64,000 nucleotides of DNA. Source: Verticillium longisporum. Its lineage: Eukaryota > Ascomycota > Sordariomycetes > Glomerellales > Plectosphaerellaceae. Shown here piece after piece: positions 34,656-45,471 of the stretch; position 1 is the first letter of the stretch; each line of letters starts with the position of its first letter. The notes beneath the pieces were generated by a model that saw only the letters and a program-made list of their open reading frames with translations, did no database searches and was not told the origin of the DNA. The translations under genes were made by a program, and so were the position numbers. The DNA is taken from the NCBI GenBank assembly GCA_019188255.1, contig JAETXT010000001.1, positions 5,518,001 to 5,582,000 on the forward strand, given 5' to 3'.

Positions 34656-36990
34656 ATGGAAGGAGTTGGAGTCGCAGCCAACATTATCGCCGTCGTTGAC
34701 CTCTCAGCGAAGGTCGCGACACTATGCTTCCAGTACTGAAAGCAGGTCGCCATCGCCAGAGCAGACATCCAGCGTCTTCAACAGCAGGTCGATCAGCTGG
34801 GAACCGCTCTGCGGGCTACACAGCGCCTAGTAGAAGGGTCCAAAGGCCAGTCGCTCTTCGCATCCCACGAGCTCGCCGGCTCATTTCGCGAATGCATCCT
34901 CTACCTCCAGCAACTAGAGAAAAGCCTCTCCCCGAACTCCGCACGCACCGCGATACGTCGCCTAGGCGTTCGAGCTCTAAAGTAGCCATTTAGCAGCAAA
35001 GAAGTCAATCAAGTTCTTTCCAGCCTTAAGCGCCACGAAAAGACCATTTTGCTGGGACTCCAGACCGATCAGACGTACGCACAGCGACAACCCTAAGCCC
35101 CCTGCCATTAATGAGGCTGATTAGCTTACCAGGAACGTCCTCATCGACATCCAGGAGGGGGTCAAACAGCTGGCGCTCCGTACGACCGAGGACGATTCGA
35201 TTTCCCGCAAGCCTCATCTCATCGTGCCGTTCCCGCCCGACCCAGACTTCGTTCAGCGTCCTGGCATCTAGAGGTGGATGAAAGATCAATATTCCGAGTC
35301 CGCCCGACGAATGGCTTTAGTTGGCATGGGCGGCTTTGGGTACTACCTGCTTGCTGCTTTTCAGTACTAGCGCTAACAAAACGAAAGGAAGTCCCAGCTA
35401 GCCATCCAGTTCGCGCCCCAGATGCACGCAGACGAGCCCGACACAAGCGTATTCTAGGTGCATGGCAACAGCAAGGCGACGTTTGAAGAGTCCTACCGTA
35501 CCCTTACAGACGTTCTTGCGCTGCCTCGCAGGCATGACCCCGAGGCCAACGTGCTGGCCCTTGTGCGCGACTGGCTGCAGAGGGATGACATCACCCCGTG
35601 GCTGATGATTGTCGATAACGCGGATGACGTCCAAGTGTTCTTCGCAAGTAACGACAGCGATGACAGTACACAGACACGTCTAGCCTCTTTCTTACCCAAG
35701 ACCGCCAAAGGCAAGATCCTAGTCACGTCGCGCAGCCTCGATGCGACCGAGAAGCTTGTCGGTAGCAGTAAGGCAATACGGCGAATTCCCGTAATAGAGG
35801 AAGAGCAAACGCTCGAGCTATTCCGGAAGAAGCTAGAAGACGAAGTAGACGAAGATAACGCGATCGACCTCGTCCGCGTACTTAACTGCATCCCGCTGGC
35901 GGTTAATCAAGCGGCAGCATATATCAACAGACGCAGCCCGCGAGTAACTACTAGGTCGTATATAGACGATTTTCGTAAGAGCGAAAGGCGAAAAGATAGC
36001 CTACTTCGCAGCGACAAAGGAGACCTCGGACGACACGATAGTGTCTCGAATTCTATCGTAGTGACGTAGCAGGTAACGTTCGAGCAGATCAGGCGGGAGC
36101 GGCCGCGTACTGCTAACCTTCTGTCGCTAATGAGCTGCTTCCAAGCCCAAAACATACCGGAGAGTATGCTGCACAGCTACGACGGCGATGGTGTGGACAG
36201 TGACGAAAGCGATCGAGGCGATATTAATGACGAGACCGACAGCGATATGGATAGCGGGCAAGGAGTATTTGAGGATGACATAGAAGTACTCCGAGGCTAC
36301 TCGCTCGTTACTTCTACCGCCGCGGGGCTATATGAGATGCATTCACTCGTCCAATTCTGCACCCGATCATGGATATTAGAGTTTGGGGACCCGGAAAGAT
36401 AGAATCGACTTTTCATCCAGCTAGCGGCAGATCATTTTCCATCCGGCGCATTCGAGACGTAGGAGGACTGTCAAAGCATTCTTCCTCATGTTAGACCCGT
36501 ACTGGCTAGCACACCAAGAAAGGAGCGCGGCGTTCTAGGGCGGACCGAATTATTAACGAACGTGTCTTAGTACATGCTCATAATAGGCGAATATTCACGG
36601 GCAGAGGAGCTAGCAGGGGAGGCCGCTCAAGTAAGAAGGAATATATTAGGGCCAAATCATCCCTCCACGCTGACCAGCATAGCCAACCTGGCGTCGACGT
36701 ACAGGAAGCAAGGCCGGTAGGAGGAGGCTGAGAAACTGGACGTAGAGGTGATAGAGACTCGCAAGATGAAGCTTAGGGCCGACCATCCCTTCACTCTGAC
36801 CAGCATAAACAACCTAGCGTTTACTTAGCACGGTCAAGGCCGACAGGAGGACGCTCTTATTCTGATGCGAGACTGCGTTCATCTCCGACTGAAGAAGCTA
36901 GGTCACGCCCATCCGCACACCCAGTCATCAGTTGCAGCACTACAATTATGGCAAGCCAGTTGTCTCACGATAGAAAATAGTTTAAGTACT
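34656..36990 (+). pseudogene. NLR (STAND N-terminal domain, NB-ARC, TPR) pseudogene with TAG stops at Trp codons
   Basis: NLRs are intracellular receptors for non-self recognition and programmed cell death. The start MEGVGVAANIIAVVDLSAKV and the following heptad-rich QRLQQQVDQLG match the fungal STAND N-terminal domain. After introns at about 35075-35132 and 35340-35387, the NB-ARC P-loop reads GMGGFGKSQLA, then WLMIVDNADD (Walker B), KILVTSRS and CIPLAVNQAAAYI. The C-terminus has kinesin-light-chain-type TPRs (HPSTLTSIANLASTYRKQGR, HPFTLTSINNLAF). In-frame TAG codons at 34983, 35269, 35455, 36067, 36400, 36460, 36568, 36718 and 36836 all fall where this family has Trp (e.g. VF*VHGN, GR*EEAEK). 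A TGA at 34737 is not so explained. Apart from stops, frame and introns are well preserved. Confidence 0.85.
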
Positions 36991-38138
36991 TAGAGGCGTT
37001 TTCTACGTAGCTGCAAAATTTCTACATACAGTGGCCTGCGGCTAAAGTAACCTATTCTTACTACTCCCTTCTTTCGGTCACTATCGGTGAGAAGCTCCAA
37101 CTAATCGGTGAAGTAGGCATCCCTGTCCTTATTCTGCCTGATGATAGATCCACCGAAGTATCCGGCGGACGCAAGAACCTGTCAGCTAGGGCCCCAGACC
37201 TGGTCCTAGAAAAGCAGCACGCTCTTTGTAGAGGTACCTTATTATCGTCGTTGTACCGGATCCACTTTTAGGCCATCCTATCCCGTACTCCGAAGGAAGA
37301 CATTATTTTTTAACACACGGGTTTTCTAAAACCTTGAGTATACTGTGATGAATGTGATGCAATTAAGGCTGTGTGGGTCCCTGTTAAAGAGAGAAAGATG
37401 TTATGGAAGAGGAATGGGCTGTTGTTCACAACTATAGTTTAGGCCCTCCCCCCAACATCATTCTCGTTTCAAAGAAAGGGTCGAAATCTGGTCCCTGAAC
37501 TGTCACGGACTGAGAAAGGAGGCACACGTAACGGGCGGTCACGTGTGCAGATGACGAGGACATCTGACACTCTTGAAACGCGAGGAAACCTGATTCTTGT
37601 CCTTTCACCTCCTCGCGCTACGTCTTGTATCTAGAAGCGACTCTGGCTTTGCTAGCAATGGATCTCTACTTGAGCGCACTTCCTAGCCTAATCGAGACGT
37701 GAGACCTTCACATGAACTCCATCTTATATCGCTGGAGGCAATTCCAACTGTTCAATTTCATTTGTACAATTTGTACATATGCACAGTATGTACCCTAACT
37801 TCGATCCCATCTATCACCGAGGCCCTTGAGAGGGGTCTGGAGAAAGCCGACACAAATTAAGATGCCTAACCGGGTCCCTAATATATCTCGCCATGCACTA
37901 GGGACCGATTCTGGGACGTGTGCATTTAAGCCCGATATTAGGGGCAATTCTCAATCGCCTTAAAATCTTTAAATTTGCAGCAGCTCTCACCGTAGATCAC
38001 ATTATGAACAGGAAACTAAAGCTATTCACGTGCACACGCAACACACGCTGTAGCCCTCAACAAAGTCAATGTGGATTGTCTAAATAGCACCGCACTGCGC
38101 AAGTTTAACGAATCTGGAGACAATTAGCCCTGGAAGCC
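36991..38138. other. No supported gene
   Basis: About 1.1 kb after the NLR with no open frame above 60 codons that I can support, and no recognised repeat. Probably NLR 3' flank and pseudokinase promoter DNA. Confidence 0.4.
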
Positions 38139-39324
38139 ATGGATTCAGCATCGATTAAGCGTCGCGTCGTATTCCCAGGAAGCCATGGGGTAAATCCTAT
38201 CATCAGGCACACAATGTTTCCTGGTTCTTGCGCCGGGTCAGGAAACAGCTCTCGGGCATCGAAACTAAGAGAATTTAGAGAGCGTAAACTCAGCAATGCG
38301 TCAGATGAAGTTCCTCAGCCCGAGGCTTCTATCATGCTGGGTACTGCAAACCAAGCGCTCGCTCCGCGCTCGATGATCCCTGCTATCAACTTGGGACAGG
38401 GAGAATTGTCGCAACGCGATGATATCCACCTACTTAAACCCATCGTTTTGGATTCACCGTATAACAAATACCGCAAACTGTACGAGATACAATTCTCCAG
38501 AGGCAATTACTTCAAAGTGGCTGAAAGTATTCGCCTGAATCCGTCAATGGAGTCAACTCTTGTCCTCCTCCAGAGACTGGCTGGGTCGGATCTAGATGGC
38601 CAGATACGCCGCATTCAACAACTCAAACATCCTCGCCTACTTTCTTGCGAAGATATTTTCTGGTTTGATGAGGCTCCCATCGTATCGTTCGAGTTCATCC
38701 CGTTGTCTCTTGCAGAACTTGCAGGCAATCCCTTGATTGTCGGGATTGCGCTGGCAGCGATAATCGGACAGGTTGTTCAACATCTCATTCCTGACAACCG
38801 GGACTAACTTCGGCATAGGTGCTAGAAGGACTTTTCTACCTGGAAAGGAACGGACTCGAGCATAGCAAACTGACGTCCGACAAGATTCTCATTGACTCTG
38901 CAGGAAGGATTAAGCTTTGTAGGTGGTTTCACACCCGCCCTATAAGCAACGTAGCTGACATGCAGCCTTAGGGGGATACGAACATTCTCAACCTTTTTCG
39001 AAACCTGGACGAGATATTAAGGCCTTAGGCCGTATTATGGCGGAGCTACTACAGGGTCACGCGAACGAAAATACAGCAGTGCGCACAGATGACTTGAGCC
39101 GCTGGCCGCGTGACTCTGATGCTCTCGACGCTGATGCTCTCGACTTTCTTTCCCTGACAGCGCACGAAACTGAGATAAGTAAACTTCAAAAGGTTGAAAA
39201 CTCTGTTATATTTAATCTGGTTGAAACGCATTCTAACTCACAGCAGCATGCGTTGTTGCAGCGTCCTTGGAATCACAGTCATCTAAAGGGCGTCGTTTCA
39301 CTTGCCGGTATCTGCTCAACTTAA
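38139..39324 (+). CDS. Pseudokinase-like protein, copy 2
   Basis: Exons 38139-38771, 38819-38918 and 38966-39324. Introns of 47 bp (GTTGTT...CATAG and GTAGGT...TGCAG) restore one frame. A third, 51-bp intron (39193-39243) is likely by comparison with copy 1, giving about 346 aa. The first 100 residues are Ser/Pro-rich and disordered. A protein-kinase fold follows: YEIQFSRGNYFKVAE, LVLLQRLAG, IRRIQQLKHPRLLSCEDIF, VSFEFIPLSLAELAGNP (hinge), VLEGLFYLERNGLEHSKL (catalytic-loop position) and DKILIDSAGRIKL. The HRD Asp and DFG Asp are missing, so it is a predicted pseudokinase. It sits downstream of the NLR and opposite in strand to copy 1. Function unknown. Confidence 0.7.
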
Positions 39325-39875
39325 GGGTACAATTTATTTTGCATTGATTATACAAGTTCTCTTCGTCGTGTAAAATTGTACAGAGAAGAAGGGGCAAGGA
39401 GAAACGGCCTCGCTGGCGAGGATGTTTGTATCTACTGGCGACCCAACAAAGACTGACAAGAAAGAGAAGCACATGTGTTCCCTCCTTTGGGCGAGTAGCA
39501 ATACTACTGGAAGAATTAAGTTAGGCAATTGCTACATCGGCATGAAGAATGGCTACACAGGCATGGCTTTTTATGGCCTCTGATTGGTCCCTCCCTTTTT
39601 TGTTAACGTTAACGTACTGTCAGACGTACGTGCTCTGATCAGGGCAACTCGACGTCTTGGAAACGGTGATTTAATGTCACGAGAAATCTGTGTTCGTATT
39701 GATGGTGAGGTTCTTGTTAGGTCTCCTCTTGTTCCGGCACCCCGCACTCGATCCCGTCCGGGGCTGATCTTGGCCGATTGCCATGATAAGTGAGCTGGCC
39801 AGACAAGCGAGCTGCCCACCCAGCCACGAGCACGCGACCATGTTTCTGCAAACGCGCTTTTCTCCACCATAAATA
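39325..39875. other. No supported gene
   Basis: Short frames only. The part just before 39876 may be the 5' end of the Fot1-like remnant, but I could not define a terminal repeat. Confidence 0.35.
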
Positions 39876-40560
39876 ATGGATTCTCCAAGCAAAGAACGTC
39901 AATAATTCTTAGCCATTCAGGCTATAAAACAAGACCCGAATCTTAGCGCCCGAGCCGCTACACGTATCTACAGCATCCCTCGTTCTACACTCGGAACGCG
40001 CATAAAGGAGATTACTTCGCGACGCGACAGGACGCCCAATTCGCGGAATTTAACTAATCTAGGGGAATCGACAATTATTCGGTATATCCTCAACCTAGAT
40101 ACGCGGTCATTTCCTCCCCGGCTTCGTAGGATAGAGGATACAGCCAATTAACTACTCGCCAAGCGCTAGGCTTCTAACTTCGTGAGGCAACAACCATAGC
40201 TCAAGATGCACTTCTTTCAGAGATATCTCTACAAGAGAGCCCAATGCAAAGATCAGGATGTCATTCGTGCCTTGTTCACCCTCGTACAGAACACAATCGC
40301 AAAGTACGGCATCGCGGAGTCGGATATCTACAACTTCGATTAGACCGGCTTCATAATAGGGGTTATCTCGACAGGCATAGTCGTCACGAGTGTAGACAGG
40401 CATTCTAACGCGAAATTAGCCCAGCCTAGCAAGCGGGAATACATTACAGTCCTCCAAGGCGTCAATTCCCAAGGCTAGACGGTCCCCCCATTCATTATCG
40501 TTTCAGGCAAATATCATCTCTCAACCTAGTATAAGAACAGCCCCCTAATTACTGGAAGAC
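39876..40560 (+). pseudogene. Fot1/pogo transposase remnant of a second family, RIPped
   Basis: From ATG 39876 the frame reads MDSPSKERQ, FLAIQAIKQDPNLSARAATR, YKRAQCKDQD, IAKYGIAESDIYNFD, TGFIIGV and PPFIIVSGKYHLST. It is collinear with the intact element's transposase at roughly half identity, so it is a relative and not another copy. Stops are TAA or TAG at positions compatible with Gln (CAA, CAG) or Trp (TGG) codons, i.e. transitions on both strands. A short deletion lies near 40165. Homology ends soon after 40560, before the second and third catalytic acidic residues. Confidence 0.8.
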
Positions 40561-42600
40561 TACAACTATTCTACCTAGAAACCAGACACTTACCATCAAG
40601 AGACCAACCCTTGCCAGTCTTCACTCGGAGTCAGACACATCCTTGACAATAACATGGGAAGGTGCTTGAAGCCACTACAGAAGAGACATCTCTCCACAGG
40701 AAACCTGCGAGGGGTATCTAACCCTTCTTTCAAAACCCACTTCGGCAGGACTGAGCCAGCCTACGATCTTTAGTATATCAACACGGTGTCCGGAGTCTCG
40801 CTTATTGGGGACAGCAAGCCATATCACCGAGATTGCTTGATATTCTTGCTCCACGGCACAGCCTTAGTAATGGGCGCGGAGCTTTGACCGAGTCTGCCCA
40901 TGCGTATCGCGTAAGGACGAGACCTGACTTTGTATGTTTGGGACGACGACTATTGTGGTTATAGAGTAAAGAGATCGGGAAGCTAGTGTGGGAGAAAAGC
41001 AAAGCAATCACAGGACCTCATGCGGGCCTAGATGGATGGACTAGGAAAGGGGAGGAAGATGGTTATGATGCGGTTGCGTAGAAGGTTTCAGGCGTTCATC
41101 TCAAGCGCAGAGCTTCATTGTTTAAAATAGTGGTTTCGTTGAATGGGCTTCACTTCTCGCGTGAACCCAATTCCTAGTCTTGGCTGTGCCTAAGAGCTCT
41201 GAATCGTTGGTTCGGTGTTGCAAGTAAAATGTGATGTATTTCTCTATCTCCCGTGTCCTCCAGGGGGATCAGCAGATCCCCCTTTTACTGTTCCCCAGAT
41301 CAGGTGTCTGATAGCCCACGTGATCCTCTACAGACATGGGGACAACACCTCTGACCTGGTTCAACAGGTTTCGTTATCAAGCTTCGTCATCTTTGCTAGA
41401 TCTTCTTGTGCCTGGTAGCTCACAGTGAGCACGCGGTTTGCTGGTCGCCTACAGCAAGAGTCGAAGCATGATGGATAGCTTTGTATTTCGGCAATGCTTT
41501 GCGTGTCGTTGACGAAATGCTGCGGTCTTCCGCGATGGAACTCCGTCGCCAGCCTTGCCCCTGCAGCGTTCCGTGGATTTGCTGGTTTCAAGCCCCAAAA
41601 CGGGATTACCCAAGCTGGACACGTCATGAATGCTCTTGGGCTCATGACCCTGCCTGGCGGGGGCGTCGGTGGACGTGGCCTCTATTGCCGGCCTGACGAT
41701 ACCATGAGTTATGACGTGTTTGTGCCTAAGTAGCATAAAGTGCCTCTGCCTGACCGATCGCTCGCCGAAAGATAAATCATCTTGTGATAGAACAGCGCCG
41801 TCAGCGAGGTTTGCCTCGGGGTGTGTGAGCGTGGTATTCGACACTGCGACCACATGAGTGAGTGATTTATGGGTATAACTGTATCACAGCTGTGCGACCA
41901 GAACCATGGAGTCACGTATCTCGATTGAAGGGCTCCTGAAAACCTGTGTTGCGAATGCGGCGACGCGTCGAGGTGCAGGAAGCTGAAGGAGGCGGGCTCT
42001 GTGTATTAGTAAACATAGTTAGCATGGCTTGGGAGACTCAGTATGGATAGATCTTGTCCTCTTAATCGTCAATCGCTGCAGATTTGTACTATGGGCGTCG
42101 TGCTTAGTCCCGAGATGATGTTTAGCAAACTTAGGCCGGAAATAAGGGAACTTCAAGAAAGACTTGACTGGCCAAAGATCGAAAGGGTCCTCATCCTTTT
42201 GGAAACTGGCCTGCCACGGGTCTGCCAAGCAGAGCTCGTGTCTATTGCAGCCCCCTCACCCGGACATGGAGGAAGAAACAGGGACGATCTGCCGGAGGTC
42301 TGATGCGAGCATCGGCAAGATGGAGGTATGAGCGAGAGAAATCCAGACGATCGTCAAAAAAGCTGCCAATATACAAAATTAGATGAAACATTAGGTCGGA
42401 AGGTAGCTGCATATACCTCGCATTCTCTTGGCCAGCCCATGGAGTTGCAGCAGCCGCCCCCAGCCTCGCGACGCACTCGCGACCCACACGCTAAAAAAAA
42501 GCACATTGATCGCCGTTGGCTTCGTCCGTGTCCTGATTCAGGGCCTTAAACCTGGCCCAAAGAGGCGGGGCCACGTTCAGGGTGAATACATAAGTACGGC
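40561..42600. other. No supported gene in about 2 kb
   Basis: Open frames on both strands (e.g. 41494-41733 plus, 41449-41853 minus) overlap one another and show no recognised domain. I do not call a gene. Confidence 0.35.
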
Positions 42601-43709
42601 TGTGGGAGAGACGAAATGGCCAATGTATGCTTTTACAGGACAAGAAGACCAAGACGCCAACATGGCTACCCGCGAAATCGAACGATACAATAAGGCGGTC
42701 AGGAGGAACATCGGCTGCTTGCTGACGAAATGCGAACAATTCAGCAGCCTAGGGGGCATGGAGCTCGCTCTGTATATCTCCTTCCCCGAAGACCAGGGCT
42801 TCGTTTCCTACGAGTCGGCCAACCTAAACTGGCGCCAAGACATTGAAGCCAAGGTAAGCTCCCCTCTCCTCCGTCCGTCTTTGCCGCCTCCTCTGATCAC
42901 AAGCAGAAAGCCCACACACCTCCAACCCTTCTCCTGTCGGAGACCCTGGTGAGGTCGATTGGTCATAAGGTGACGGGGTTCCGTTTCGAGCAGCGAAGAG
43001 AGCGTCGCGCGAGGACGAGCATGATGGATAGAGCCGGACAGCTAGCGACAGAGTCCAGATCCGAGGCCTTCGAAGAAGTTGGCGAGGAACCTGCTCGAAA
43101 CTTGCCCAATGGCGGGGGGGCAGACGAACAATTGTAGTGCTCGTGCCTCTCCACCGATACCGGATCTGAGGACTACGTACTTGCAGGCCAGGGGACAAAG
43201 CGGGCACCAAGCTAGGGGACACGTCAAAGGGCCATGTCCCTCAGGCTAGATAGGATACGAGAAGTAGCTTGAATTCCTGGTAGCCGGATCACCTTTGTTC
43301 TCATTGCTGTGACTAACGCCAGCAAGTTTCGGTCCAGAATGTTCGGCTCCGACCTCTCGCCGGCGTGCTCTGCGGGCTCGGCGTCGTAGGGACCTGCTGG
43401 CTCCGGTAGAAGTGGCAGAGGAACTACGTCTGGTTGATTGCGCAAGTGTGAGTGTGAGTGACCTGCAACGACCGTCGCCAGCACCTGCTGACATAGCTTG
43501 CCAGGCCCGGCGTGTCCCATTCGCTCATCGCTCTCTTCTCGGTCGTGATCAGCATAGCGACCAGCCAGGACGGCGAGTTTTCGGTTACGACCAAGGTGTC
43601 AATTAGCATCGTCTCGGCGCTCTGTGGTATCATGATCGTGCTGACCGTCGTGTATACGAAGCTCCTCGATAACATCATAACGCCGTACGACAAGCAGGTG
43701 GTGCGGTAG
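42600..43709 (+). pseudogene. Uncertain multi-exon gene with C-terminal membrane segments
   Basis: An open segment ending NLNWRQDIEAK at 42853 is followed by a good intron (42854-42906, GTAAGC...CAAGCAG) and continues KAHTPPTLLLSETLVRS. Near 43340-43440 another segment reads PLAGVLCGLGVVGTCWLR, TAG, KWQRNYVWLIAQ. The last part (to 43709) has HSLIALFSVVISIAT and ISIVSALCGIMIVLTVVYT, two predicted membrane helices. The gene may encode a membrane protein with cytosolic N-terminus. The TAG between LR and KWQ and unclear middle exons suggest decay. No family assigned. The start is not determined. Confidence 0.3.
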
Positions 43710-43961
43710 TGAGCTGCTCCATGGATGCGGTATTCTTATGCACATTTACGCCCTCCAAGTGATGTCTTGGTTGCCAGGCGATTCGTTGCATCAACTTGTC
43801 ACGCCGGGGGTCGGCTATCGGAGATATATGGCACTTCCGTAGCATGTGACTAGTCTACATAGAGTATATTGTCCAGTTTATAGCTACAGTGCCCATAGAA
43901 GCCTTTCACGCATCGGCCGTCTTCTCGGAGTGTACCTCAACGAGCCCTGGCTGTTCGCTGC

Positions 43962-44700
43962 CGCTACGCCCCGGCATACAGCTCGCCCGCTCGAGAGAGG
44001 CCCCCGGACCTGACCAGCCTGCCGTCCTCGACCATGAAATAGGCCTATTGCTCGAGGTGCTCCATGCCCTCCAGCAACGGGAGCACCTCCCGGAGCCACT
44101 CGACAGCGTCCTCGTCGTCCGGGCTCAGCGGCGCCAGGGCAAACTCCGTCAGCCAGACGGGCCTACCGCCGCAGATGCGGAAGCCTGCCTGACATGCTCG
44201 AGCAGACCGGCCGTGTCCTCGCGCGAGGAGTACCAGTGGATGGCGCAAAAGTCGTACGCACAGCACTTGTCCCGGCAGGCATCCACCTACGCCCGGAGCC
44301 AGTCCAGGCCCTTCGCCGGCAACGTTGCCGTTGAAGACCGCCGGGGACCCGATCCTGACCCGGGGAGAGAACAGGTTCATGAACTCGACGTGCGCATGGG
44401 CGGCCTCCGCGGAGCTCGTGTTGTACTGGGAGGCGATGTCGCACTCGTTGAAGCTCAGGATGTGGGCGGAACCCTTCGCGAGCATGTCCTCCGCGTTGGC
44501 CCTCCAGCGACGGGTGGGGTCCTCGATCGGGCCCCGGAGCATTGGTACGAATTCAAGGCCCTCTTCGACGAGTCCGTTGTCTCGTGAGTCCCAGTTGTAG
44601 GCCCAGCTAAACGACGCGCATGTGTTGCCGCCGGTGAAGAAGTAGCGGACGAGCTCGGCGGCGTTGTAGGCGAGACCGCGCCTGCGTTGGCTTGCGACCG
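43962..44700 (-). pseudogene. GH128 (Asl1-like) glycoside hydrolase pseudogene
   Basis: GH128 enzymes cleave beta-1,3-glucan. The minus strand shows RGLAYNAAELVRYFFTGG, SFSWAYNWDSRDNGL and VPMLRGPIEDPTRRW. These are followed by HILSFNECDIASQ (family FNEPD, here with Cys for Pro), RIGSPAVFNGN, CAYDFCAIHWYSS and GGRPVWLTEFAL (second catalytic Glu). The segment from about GLDWLRA to LLEHVRQA is in another frame from its flanks, so two compensating frameshifts are present. A TAG at 44287-44289 replaces a likely Trp (LRA*VDAC), and another TAG at 44045-44047 precedes AYFMVEDGRLV. No clear signal peptide remains. The enzyme is inactive as encoded. Confidence 0.75.
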
Positions 44701-45471
44701 TCGGAGCAGTTTCGACCGGGCTCGGGCACGGTTAACTCGTCGCCATCTGGTCGCGTGCATAGTGGCTTAGAGGCAAGGAGATCAGCAATGACGATGATCG
44801 TGCGTGCCAGTATTGTGTAGGCATGTTCACAGAGCAGAAGCTACAGTGTAGTATGTATGCATGTAAAGTGGAAAGCCATTTATTTGGGTTTTCATTCTGG
44901 ATGTTTTCAATTAAAGAACCGAGAAGGGACCCCGGATTCCGGACACCGTCGAGGCCCGTTGTATGGCCCTGCAAGAGTCAGGCAGCGGTCACGGCGGCCA
45001 AGCCAGCGGCTCATTTGATGCACCTCGTCTTCTTCGCCCTGCCTTCGTCACCAGCGCTTTCTGTGACTCCGTGAGACCTCGTATCCGAGCACCTGGGTCT
45101 CATGACACTGTCGCGGCGTGGTGGCTTGCCGCCGGACGGCCCCCCGGTCCTGCGTCATTGTGAGAGCGGCGTCAGATCCGAGTTTCGGTGCAAGCAAGAC
45201 GGTCAGGCATGACTTACCGGCTACTATATATATCAAGGAACAAGACCCTGAGTCTGTCGCACTGGCGTGGCTGGCACTGAGGCCCAGATCTGGGGCCCTC
45301 GACCCCAAGTTCTGCAGCCCCAGCTGGCTCGCCCCATTCCTGGGAGGGCCGAGCAGTCGTGCTGACAGGGACGAAAACATGTCCCTGTGTCAGCTATAAA
45401 GCCTAAATACATCGAGGTGTCTTCCGTACAGGAGAATATGGCAGAACCCTCGCACGCCGCATCGCTGAATC
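44701..45471. other. Intergenic with possible ferric-reductase promoter
   Basis: No gene supported. A TATA-like CTATATATAT at 45224-45233 lies about 240 bases before the ferric reductase start and could serve as its promoter. Confidence 0.35.

Noticed and set aside
44045..44587. Plus-strand frame 43889-44587 as a gene
   Set aside because: It is antisense to the GH128 domain, which is clearly recognisable on the minus strand.
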